Shown piece after piece: positions 1-5,812 of a stretch of 5,880 nucleotides of DNA. The notes under the pieces are model-generated. The model was not told where the DNA came from, made no database searches, and saw only the letters and a program-made list of their open reading frames with translations. The first letter of the stretch is position 1. Every line of letters starts with the position of its first letter. Location of the stretch: assembly GCA_938040915.1 (NCBI GenBank), contig CALHZE010000039.1, forward strand, positions 1 to 5,880, written 5' to 3'. A program made the translations under genes and the position numbers. This DNA is from an uncultured Bacteroidia bacterium. GTDB taxonomy: Bacteria; Bacteroidota; Bacteroidia; Bacteroidales; CAJPTX01.

Positions 1-23
1 CGCGCCATTCGGCGCGAGTTGCG
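1..23 (+). repeat. Element 'a', left copy: 6-bp hairpin plus 7-nt tail
   Basis: A perfect 6-bp stem (CGCGCC at 1-6, GGCGCG at 11-16) encloses the loop ATTC and is followed by the tail AGTTGCG (17-23). The same 23-nt unit occurs on the opposite strand at 5719-5741 with one difference, in the loop (ATTC versus ATCC). The tail makes the unit asymmetric, so the two copies are true inverted copies and not just two similar hairpins. The unit starts at the window edge and may extend further left. It is probably a dispersed intergenic repeat; its function is unknown. Confidence 0.7.
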
Positions 24-46
24 GGTTTAGCACGCTAAACCCCTAC
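23..46 (-). repeat. Element 'b', left copy: REP-like palindrome with GTAG head
   Basis: GGGTTTAGC (23-31) and GCTAAACCC (34-42) form a perfect 9-bp inverted repeat around AC, followed by CTAC. On the minus strand the element reads GTAG, then the palindrome. A related copy lies at 5780-5803 in the same orientation; its stem is GGGCGTAGC, with the T-to-C and T-to-G changes matched on the other arm. A GTAG head next to an imperfect or perfect palindrome is typical of REP sequences processed by RAYT (TnpA-REP) enzymes. No such enzyme is encoded in the window, so membership of that class is an inference. Confidence 0.65.
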
Positions 47-70
47 GGGGGATGGGGGTTTTGCGTGCCA

Positions 71-104
71 TTGTACGGACGCCCATCGTGTGCGTCCGTC
101 TTTT
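71..104 (+). terminator. Terminator-like hairpin 'd', copy 1
   Basis: ACGGACGC (75-82) pairs with GCGTCCGT (92-99) in an 8-bp GC-rich stem, followed by a short T run (TTTT, 101-104, after one C). The T run lies on the plus-strand side, so as an intrinsic terminator it would act on transcripts coming from the left, convergent with tpiA. The 29-nt unit 71-99 is 27/29 identical to 126-154. It may equally be a dispersed palindromic repeat that happens to be followed by T residues. Confidence 0.5.
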
Positions 105-125
105 ACGTCGCCTGCCTGCTTATTT

Positions 126-161
126 TTGTACGGACGCCTATCGCGTGCGTCCGTTTTTTTT
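126..161 (+). terminator. Terminator-like hairpin 'd', copy 2, with T8 tract
   Basis: ACGGACGC (130-137) pairs with GCGTCCGT (147-154), and eight consecutive T residues follow (154-161). This is the best rho-independent terminator in the window and it faces right. Its likely user is an unseen plus-strand gene to the left, convergent with tpiA. Read on the minus strand, the hairpin is preceded by A8 and followed by ACAAAAATA, so it has no U tract for stopping tpiA transcripts. It differs from copy 1 at two positions, both outside the 8-bp stem. Confidence 0.65.
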
Positions 162-169
162 GACCGCTC

Positions 170-200
170 GTCGCCCGCACGGGCTGTCCGCCCTTAGGAC
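170..200 (-). repeat. Element 'c', left copy 1: double-hairpin repeat
   Basis: On the plus strand, GCCCG (173-177) pairs with CGGGC (180-184), and GTCC (186-189) pairs with GGAC (197-200) around GCCCTTA. The 27-nt core 174-200 is repeated directly at 201-227 with 25/27 identity. A third, diverged copy at 5823-5854 keeps the CCCTTAG block and replaces the GTCC/GGAC stem by GCGC/GCGC. Keeping the pairing while changing the sequence argues that folding matters. The element is assigned to the minus strand because each set lies just after a minus-strand reading frame. Confidence 0.65.
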
Positions 201-227
201 CCCGCACGGGCTGTCCGACTTTAGGAC
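201..227 (-). repeat. Element 'c', left copy 2, 17 bp after the tpiA stop
   Basis: This is a direct tandem copy of 174-200, differing only at positions 218 (A for C) and 220 (T for C). Both differences fall in the loop between GTCC (213-216) and GGAC (224-227), so the stem is unchanged. Across the junction with copy 1, GGAC-CCCG (197-204) can also pair with CGGG-GTCC (207-210 and 213-216) around CA, with a CT bulge, giving a strong hairpin. It sits immediately downstream of tpiA, where it could protect the 3' end of the transcript or help end it, although no U tract follows on that strand. Confidence 0.65.
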
Positions 228-243
228 CCGCCCGCGTAGGACT

Positions 244-981
244 CTATTTTTGGGGAAACGCGGCTGCAATGTCCAAAAACGACTCGGCATTGAGCGAAGC
301 GCCACCAATCAAACCACCCGAGACGCCAGACTGAGCAAAAATATCAACCGCGTTAGACACATTACAGCTACCTCCGTAAAGCACCGGTACTTCGATCCCC
401 GTGCGACGTTTCATCTCATCGGCTATGAGCGAACACATCATCCCCGCTTCCGCGGCTGTGGCGGTCATTCCCGTGCCAATCGCCCAAATCGGCTCGTAGG
501 CTATCACGAGTCGCGTCGGGTCGGCATACCCGAGGGTGTCGAGCTGTGTCAAAACAAAATCCCATGCCGCATCGTCCCCCCTCTGGCGAATCTCTGCACT
601 TTCGCCGACACAGTAAAAGGGGGTGAGTTGCGCCGACTGTGCCATAGCGATTTTACGCCGCAAAAGACCATCGTCCTCGCCGAAACGTGTGCGCCGTTCA
701 GAGTGACCGATGAGCACTGCCTCCACCCCATAAGAGGCTAAGATTTGAGCCGACACCTCGCCCGTAAAAGCACCCTTCGGCTGGTCAGAACAGTCTTGCG
801 CCCCCACGACGTAGGAACTATCTCCCACACACGCTGCTAGGTGCACAAAGGTCGGAAAAAGGTAAATCTCTACGTCGGAGGCACGCTCTTTTACCAATCT
901 TTTGAAAGAAACGAGAAACGACTCTGCCTCCTCGCGAAGCATATTCATTTTCCAGTTGCCGGCAACGATCTTGCGTCCCAT
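244..981 (-). CDS. tpiA: Triosephosphate isomerase
   Basis: This enzyme interconverts dihydroxyacetone phosphate and glyceraldehyde 3-phosphate in cytosolic glycolysis and gluconeogenesis. The 245-residue product matches the usual length (about 250) of this single-domain TIM barrel. Visible landmarks are the substrate-binding GNWKMN (Asn9, Lys11), the electrophile His93 in GHSERR with Glu95, CVGE at 124-127, the catalytic base Glu163 in AYEPIWAIGTG (161-171, including the start of mobile loop 6), YGGS at 202-205, and the phosphate-binding GGASL at 226-230. Two small departures from the common bacterial pattern are Met172 where Lys usually begins the loop-6 C-terminal hinge, and SGG before the LIGGASL strand where an acidic residue is common. 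The ATG start is fixed by the GNWKMN position and a Shine-Dalgarno 9 nt upstream. It lies 119 bp after the large envelope-protein gene on the same strand. A TAnnTTTG box in that gap suggests its own promoter. The identification is secure. Confidence 0.97.
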   Translation of the reverse strand: MGRKIVAGNWKMNMLREEAESFLVSFKRLVKERASDVEIYLFPTFVHLAACVGDSSYVVGAQDCSDQPKGAFTGEVSAQILASYGVEAVLIGHSERRTRFGEDDGLLRRKIAMAQSAQLTPFYCVGESAEIRQRGDDAAWDFVLTQLDTLGYADPTRLVIAYEPIWAIGTGMTATAAEAGMMCSLIADEMKRRTGIEVPVLYGGSCNVSNAVDIFAQSGVSGGLIGGASLNAESFLDIAAAFPQK

Positions 982-990
982 GGTTATATT

Positions 991-995
991 CTCCT
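991..995 (-). promoter_or_regulatory. Shine-Dalgarno site of tpiA
   Basis: The minus strand reads AGGAG, separated by nine nucleotides (AATATAACC) from the tpiA ATG at 981. A clear purine-rich site is worth noting because many Bacteroidota genes lack one, and the large gene upstream shows none. It supports the chosen tpiA start and suggests efficient translation, as expected of a glycolytic gene. Confidence 0.7.
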
Positions 996-1017
996 ATTGA
1001 GTTGACTATATTCTAAA

Positions 1018-1025
1018 CAAATATA
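1018..1025 (-). promoter_or_regulatory. Probable Bacteroidota-type -7 promoter box for tpiA
   Basis: The minus strand reads TATATTTG, an exact match to the TAnnTTTG -7 consensus of the Bacteroidota primary sigma factor, within a strongly AT-rich stretch about 37 nt before the tpiA start. No good TTTG is present at the expected -33 distance (19-21 bp further upstream), so the call rests on the -7 box, the position and the AT-rich setting. The rest of the 982-1100 gap shows no hairpin with a T run for ending the upstream transcript, so read-through from the large gene is also possible. Confidence 0.5.
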
Positions 1026-1100
1026 AACAATATCGTACGAATTGCCGCATGCCGCCCCATCCCTTAGAGCCGTTTGTCGCGCGTTCCCTATCCGCTCTCC

Positions 1101-4100
1101 TTACAGCTTACCCGCCGCCTGCTTGCGCAGCAGCTCGCGGTAACGTTGCTGTGCTTGCACGGTCTCGCGCGACGTGCCACGTTGGAAGACAAAGGCCTTT
1201 TTGTCACCCTCGGCTTTCATCTTGCGCTTACGCTTGGGGAGCTTCTTGATAAACTTCATATAATCCTGATTAGAAGACGTCGTGTACATCGTGAAGCCAA
1301 AGTAGGTAAACGTGTAATGAACCCCTGGGGATGGCTCCAAGTAGAGTACCATCCGGTCACCCGCGTTACGCTTGATAAACTCGATGTAGCCGTTGACCTT
1401 CTTGTTTATCCGCTCTCCCATCAGCGAGCCGATACCGATACGCCCCACCGAAACGTAGGAATAGTTGTCCTGATCCCAATGTAAGGTGACATCGCTGAGC
1501 GATATCGTGGCATCAAGCTGCGGCAAGGGGTCTTTCACCTCACCAAAGAGGTCGATCTGGTCAGCTACGCGCGAGTAAAGCGTGTAGGGCAACCGCGCCC
1601 GCAACCCATATTTATAGCTCTCTAGACGCTCCTCGACAGGGTCAAGATCTGGGTTCTGCATGATCGCCTGAATGAGAAAGAGCATCGCATCCTTAGAAAA
1701 ATGGAACTTGAGGTCAAGGAAACCCCTCAGAGAGTTCACCGTGTCTTGTTCGTCATACTGCATGCGCCCCGTGAGCTGTGTCTTAACACGATTGAGGTCA
1801 AAAGGCATGCGGATCTCGCCCTCGGTAAAGAGACGACACGCGCTCGGGTCAACCTCCAGACGCTGCGCCACCGTGTCGGTATTGACAAAGAGCACCGAGT
1901 CGGCCATCACAAACCGCCCACGCTGGTTGTTAAACGTCAAAAAGCCGTGGGGACGCACCAAATCGCGGTCAAGAGGACGGAAGCGGCGACTCACAAAGCT
2001 CCGGTACAGGTGGGTCGAGTCATTGGAGATTACAACCCCCGAGGCGAGCCACTTGTTATTGAGGTTACGCTGCGGAAAGTCGATCGGGATCATCAGGCTG
2101 TCTGGCTTGAGGCGTGCCGCAAAGCTCAACAACTCGGGGCGCATCGTCTTACACGTATAAAGCGGCTGCGCCCCACCCTGGAACAGGAAGTAAGGCTCGT
2201 TGGCATCGACGGTCACCTTCCCCTCATAGTGGAAGCGTGGGCTGAGCTTAAAGTTCTGCTCCACAGTCGCAAAGCCGTATGCTTGGGTGGCATTCCCCTC
2301 GTGCGGCGGCGTGATGTAGATAGAGTCTAGCTTTATCTGCTCTGCCGAGTCGCGCTCGTCAATATAGTCGATAAAGCCCTTACCCGCATAGCGGTAACGA
2401 CCGCGGATGCTGAGCGAGGCATCATAGATGTGGTGATACCGCTCCGTCACATTCGTCTCCAACCGCGCATTTTCAAACGGGAGCATACGCGCCTCTTCCT
2501 CTATCGCCACCTTGCCTTGATCCGGATAAGTGACCGCATCGGCCACAAGGACGTAGGGCACCGTGTCTGCCTCCAAGCGCGGCGACCGCAAGTGATAGGT
2601 CGCATAGCGCGACATGAAATAAAGCGAATCTTCATACTGCGCCACCGAGTAGAAGATACTCCCGATCGGGATCGTGTCGCGGTCGAGCATACGCGACGGA
2701 CAGAAGCGCCTCGTGGCCACCGCATCCTGCCTCGTCTGTGTCTTAAACCGCAACTGGTCTAGATCCATCGGCCAAACCACGCGGTCGGCGTGCGTGTCAT
2801 ACTTGAGCGCCTCGAGCGAGCCAAAGATTGAGGCATTGATACGCCAGAAGTCCCCCATACGCGTCTGATAGTTAATCCGCCCCGAGAGAAAGTCGGAAAC
2901 AAACGCCTTAATCGCCGTGTTACCAGGCACATAAAAGTTGACCGCCATCGTGTCGGCATGCCACTTGTAAGAGTCAAACTGGAAAAACTGAGACGACATC
3001 GTGGCTTTCCGCATATCCACCATACCGCGCCCCGTGAGCCCGACCGGCTGGAGTGTGTAAACTCCCCGAAAGTCCGACTGCCGCTCATACATGTTATAGG
3101 GCGAGGTGCCCTCGTAAGCCCAAAAAATGTCCTTGCGCGGAAACCAACGGATGGGGTGATCATTGCCGTGAGTGTCGGGGAAGCCAATCCCTCCGTCGAG
3201 GCGCGTGACGTCAAACGCCTGAGTCATCGCCGTCGTCGAGTCGGGGAAAAAGTTAAACATCCGAGAGGTCGACAGCGAGGTGAGGTATTTCAACTTCCCA
3301 TCCCCCTTGAGCCCCTTGTTGCTGAGGTCTATATTGTTGAAAAAACGTCCTTTACCCGAATAGACCGCCATCCCCTCAGGGGGCGTCGGGTGGACAAACC
3401 CCAACGAAGCATCCGGACGAAGGCGAAGGGTGTCTGCAAACGGCGCAAAGATGTTGTCGGTCACCATCGTGCCCCCAAAGACCAAGTCCTCGGGTTCGAA
3501 GTTATTGAGGTTCTTAAAGATAAAGGGGGGGATCTCGAAATAGAACTTCTTGCGGTCATACACACCCTCACAGATGCGCTTGTCGTCATAGTAGACAAAC
3601 GAGGGCTTCGTCGACTCAAAGATCGGGTACTCAGGGTTATGCACCAGACCCGCCTTATTGTCTGGGTGGTCGATATGCACCTTACCAGAAAGACGCTGCA
3701 GGTAAGACGCCACCGAGTCGCGGATGCGCTTCCCATCCAACCCCGCCGCTTTCTGGTTATTTTGATAGTGCATCTGAGCCGAGTCTACCTCCTTGAGGTC
3801 AACGGTAAACTCCTCATAGTTGAAGGTCATCCCCTTGCCGATAAAGGTAAACATACCCGCCTCGACCCGACCGTCAAAGCTGATCGAGCGGTTGCGACCC
3901 AACTTGACAAAGCGTCCGCGAGGCTCTATCTTGACATTCTGCGAATCACTCACCGAGATGCGCGAGACGCTGTAAACATCGAGTTCCGACGAATTGAGAT
4001 CGAGCACCGCGTTGGCACGATCTTTCCCCACGCTCGACGAGAACCGAATCACGTCATAGTCGGTCTTCCCCGCACGAGCCAAGATCTGGTCATAAAGCTT

Positions 4101-5660
4101 TTGCAAGATGGTCACACGCGCACGCCCCATGTCATAAAGCAGAAAACCCTCTACGGCGAGATACATCAACAGGTGAGAGACCTGCTCATACGAATAACCG
4201 AGGTATTTCGCATAGTCGGCTATCTGAAAGGTGCGGTTCTGTATCTTTTGGGTGAAATTGGCGATGTCGAGGATGGGGTGCGACTCCTCCCGCCCCATTC
4301 GTTCGTCAAACTCGTCGATGTTAAAGTAGTTGTTAGACTCAAACGAGGCTTTCGCAACGTTCGACCCCAACTGCGGTCCAAAGACAATCTTGTCAGAACC
4401 GACCTTCCACGTCAGCTCCTCAAAGTGCATCGACATCTGGTGATACGAACTGTAGATGGGCGATTGCGTCACCAACAGGTCTGAAGGACTAAGGCGGAGC
4501 TGCTTCTGCTCATCGCTGTAAACAAAGCGCAAACCGCGGTGGTAAAGACTGTCGCGCCCAATATGGATGGTCACTTGCGCATAGTTGGAACCGATAAACT
4601 CGCGGCTGAAGGCCATCCGCTCCGTGCGCACCGAGAGAAAAGGTTTCCCTTTGCGCTTGAGAGAAAAGATGATCGGCTCGTCATACGTCCCCACTCCAAT
4701 GAGGCGCGCACCCAACATCTCACACCCCCCCACAAAACTCACCCCCTCGAGCAAGTTCTTAAAGTGAAGACGCTTTTGGTAAGAAACGAATTGGGGATAC
4801 TGCAACTCGTGTTTGTCGGTCGAGCGCGAGAGCGCATCGCGAAACTGACCCTTGATTGAGGTTGTGAGGTAGTCGTTGTGCCAAAAAAGTGCCGAGTCGG
4901 CGACGTATGCGCTCTCGGTGGTTTGTAGCTTGTAGCTCGCAAGAGTGACATTGACGTTGGCGGGGGCAAAATTGTGGCGCGTCCAATAAACCTTGCCCTC
5001 GCGCCCCACCCATTCGGAGCGAAGAGGGTAGTAAGTCCCCGAGGTCTTCGCGATCGCGATGCTGTCCTGATCGCGTTGGCAAATGAGGTCGACGCCCTTA
5101 AAGTCATAGTGCAGTTCGGGCTCAAAAGAGACTTGCATCTGCGCAGGGGTGACACGCCACCGATGGTTGTTGGTGCGCCGCAACTCTCCTTCTTGTAGGA
5201 AGTGCCAAAACTCATGAATGTAACGGCGTTGTTCTGACGCAGCACTGCGCGGGAGTGCGAGTACATGGCGCAGCATGTTGAGCAGAAGGGGGTACTCCAC
5301 CGAGCGGATGGAGTCGCGCAGGTAGTGGTCGAGGATGGTGTGCCACTGTGCAAAGTACTCTGGGTCTTGTCTTACGGTGCGCAGCATCACGTTGCTTAGC
5401 TCGAGCACCTCGAGGCGTGCCGAGTCTGAGACGCGGGGGGCGAGCCAAATGTTGGCAAAGGTAGCCACCTCCGCTTCTTGCGCCTTTTTGTTAGCCTTGC
5501 TATCTTGGAAAAGAGAAAAGAGCTCTTCGGGGAAGAGCGCGGGGTCTTCAGAGAAGCTCCGTAATTTCCTATTGTCTGCCGCACGCAATAGATAAAGCCC
5601 CAATAAGAGGAGTAAGGCAGTGGCAAGGGCAATGCCCCACGCAAGACGACGTATCTTCAT
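1101..5660 (-). CDS. Very large exported or membrane-anchored beta-rich protein of unknown function
   Basis: I do not recognise a named family. The start is placed at the ATG at 5660 (1519 residues) because the longer reading to 5723 needs a TTG codon inside a palindrome and adds 21 residues ahead of a textbook signal or anchor. Residues 1-6 are basic (MKIRR) and 8-26 form one hydrophobic segment ending in LRAADNRK, an uncleaved anchor or signal peptide. Residues 36-165 look alpha-helical. From about 171 the protein is mostly short alternating strands with recurring phrases of the type DS-x-hydrophobic (256, 370, 626, 1011, 1112, 1254) and G-[KRD]-G (608, 769, 786, 877, 1093). An apparently helical island lies at 461-535. 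The C-terminus has a very basic patch (KKLPKRKRKMK, 1472-1482). Size, anchor and repetitive beta pattern recall AsmA/TamB-like or OstA/LptA-like envelope proteins, but this is analogy, not demonstrated homology. No Shine-Dalgarno is visible. The frame is uninterrupted throughout. Confidence 0.9.
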   Translation of the reverse strand: MKIRRLAWGIALATALLLLLGLYLLRAADNRKLRSFSEDPALFPEELFSLFQDSKANKKAQEAEVATFANIWLAPRVSDSARLEVLELSNVMLRTVRQDPEYFAQWHTILDHYLRDSIRSVEYPLLLNMLRHVLALPRSAASEQRRYIHEFWHFLQEGELRRTNNHRWRVTPAQMQVSFEPELHYDFKGVDLICQRDQDSIAIAKTSGTYYPLRSEWVGREGKVYWTRHNFAPANVNVTLASYKLQTTESAYVADSALFWHNDYLTTSIKGQFRDALSRSTDKHELQYPQFVSYQKRLHFKNLLEGVSFVGGCEMLGARLIGVGTYDEPIIFSLKRKGKPFLSVRTERMAFSREFIGSNYAQVTIHIGRDSLYHRGLRFVYSDEQKQLRLSPSDLLVTQSPIYSSYHQMSMHFEELTWKVGSDKIVFGPQLGSNVAKASFESNNYFNIDEFDERMGREESHPILDIANFTQKIQNRTFQIADYAKYLGYSYEQVSHLLMYLAVEGFLLYDMGRARVTILQKLYDQILARAGKTDYDVIRFSSSVGKDRANAVLDLNSSELDVYSVSRISVSDSQNVKIEPRGRFVKLGRNRSISFDGRVEAGMFTFIGKGMTFNYEEFTVDLKEVDSAQMHYQNNQKAAGLDGKRIRDSVASYLQRLSGKVHIDHPDNKAGLVHNPEYPIFESTKPSFVYYDDKRICEGVYDRKKFYFEIPPFIFKNLNNFEPEDLVFGGTMVTDNIFAPFADTLRLRPDASLGFVHPTPPEGMAVYSGKGRFFNNIDLSNKGLKGDGKLKYLTSLSTSRMFNFFPDSTTAMTQAFDVTRLDGGIGFPDTHGNDHPIRWFPRKDIFWAYEGTSPYNMYERQSDFRGVYTLQPVGLTGRGMVDMRKATMSSQFFQFDSYKWHADTMAVNFYVPGNTAIKAFVSDFLSGRINYQTRMGDFWRINASIFGSLEALKYDTHADRVVWPMDLDQLRFKTQTRQDAVATRRFCPSRMLDRDTIPIGSIFYSVAQYEDSLYFMSRYATYHLRSPRLEADTVPYVLVADAVTYPDQGKVAIEEEARMLPFENARLETNVTERYHHIYDASLSIRGRYRYAGKGFIDYIDERDSAEQIKLDSIYITPPHEGNATQAYGFATVEQNFKLSPRFHYEGKVTVDANEPYFLFQGGAQPLYTCKTMRPELLSFAARLKPDSLMIPIDFPQRNLNNKWLASGVVISNDSTHLYRSFVSRRFRPLDRDLVRPHGFLTFNNQRGRFVMADSVLFVNTDTVAQRLEVDPSACRLFTEGEIRMPFDLNRVKTQLTGRMQYDEQDTVNSLRGFLDLKFHFSKDAMLFLIQAIMQNPDLDPVEERLESYKYGLRARLPYTLYSRVADQIDLFGEVKDPLPQLDATISLSDVTLHWDQDNYSYVSVGRIGIGSLMGERINKKVNGYIEFIKRNAGDRMVLYLEPSPGVHYTFTYFGFTMYTTSSNQDYMKFIKKLPKRKRKMKAEGDKKAFVFQRGTSRETVQAQQRYRELLRKQAAGKL

Positions 5661-5690
5661 CAGCCAAACGAAAAACTTACTAGCTGGGTA

Positions 5691-5720
5691 CGTGGCGCAG
5701 TCGTGGAATGTTGCGCCACG
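5691..5720. repeat. Perfect 9-bp inverted repeat in the leader of the large gene
   Basis: CGTGGCGCA (5691-5699) and TGCGCCACG (5712-5720) are exact reverse complements separated by 12 nt. The palindrome lies 30 bp upstream of the chosen ATG at 5660, where it could be an operator or a 5' leader hairpin. No T run follows directly on the minus strand, so it is not a typical terminator. Its right arm overlaps the tail of element 'a', and GTTGCG within that tail can alternatively pair with a neighbouring CGCAAC, so competing folds exist. Confidence 0.5.
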
Positions 5721-5741
5721 CAACTCGCGCCGGATGGCGCG
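5719..5741 (-). repeat. Element 'a', right copy (inverted relative to the left copy)
   Basis: Read on the minus strand this is CGCGCC, ATCC, GGCGCG and the tail AGTTGCG. It matches positions 1-23 of the plus strand at 22 of 23 nt, the one change being in the loop. The pair therefore faces inward around the two genes. Its tail runs directly into the leader palindrome of the large gene. Confidence 0.7.
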
Positions 5742-5764
5742 CCGTGTGATTTCCTATCTCGTTC

Positions 5765-5777
5765 GCCGCTTTGCGGC
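5765..5777. repeat. Small GC hairpin next to element 'b'
   Basis: GCCGC (5765-5769), TTT, GCGGC (5773-5777) form a perfect 5-bp stem with a 3-nt loop, two nucleotides before the right copy of element 'b'. No counterpart is seen beside the left 'b' copy. It may be part of the right composite repeat, or a chance feature of GC-rich intergenic DNA. Confidence 0.4.
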
Positions 5778-5779
5778 AT

Positions 5780-5803
5780 GGGCGTAGCGTGCTACGCCCC
5801 TAC
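5780..5803 (-). repeat. Element 'b', right copy: REP-like palindrome with GTAG head
   Basis: GGGCGTAGC (5780-5788) and GCTACGCCC (5791-5799) form a perfect 9-bp inverted repeat around GT, followed by CTAC. On the minus strand this gives a GTAG-headed palindrome, in the same orientation as the left copy at 23-46. Two stem positions differ from the left copy, and both partners have changed so pairing is kept. Confidence 0.65.
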
Positions 5804-5812
5804 AGACCCCGC

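Noticed and set aside
170..227. Tandem 27-bp repeats considered as a CRISPR array
   Set aside because: The two units are directly abutting with no spacer, and no cas gene is present.
52..741. A 229-codon open frame on the plus strand covering the left repeats and the 3' part of tpiA
   Set aside because: It runs through the hairpin repeats and then antisense to tpiA, which is a certain gene. The product shows no family features.
1033..1040. TCGTACGA palindrome upstream of the tpiA promoter box, considered as an operator
   Set aside because: An 8-bp palindrome is short enough to occur by chance and has no second copy nearby.
2958..4484. A 508-codon open frame on the plus strand, antisense to the large gene
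   Set aside because: It lies wholly within the minus-strand gene. Its product is rich in Arg, His, Leu and Val with no recognisable motif or membrane segment, as expected from the reverse reading of GC-biased codons.
4739..5353. A 204-codon minus-strand frame inside the large gene
   Set aside because: It is an out-of-frame shadow rich in Ser, Thr, Arg and Pro. The in-frame reading is continuous and protein-like across the same bases.
5661..5723. N-terminal extension of the large protein to a TTG at 5723
   Set aside because: The extension begins with a TTG at the edge of a perfect palindrome and repeat 'a', and would place 21 extra residues ahead of a normal basic-plus-hydrophobic signal. 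The ATG at 5660 is far more natural.
1..5741. The whole segment considered as a transposon bounded by the inverted 'a' copies
   Set aside because: It contains a housekeeping tpiA and no transposase or recombinase. No target-site duplication can be checked because the left copy is at the window edge.
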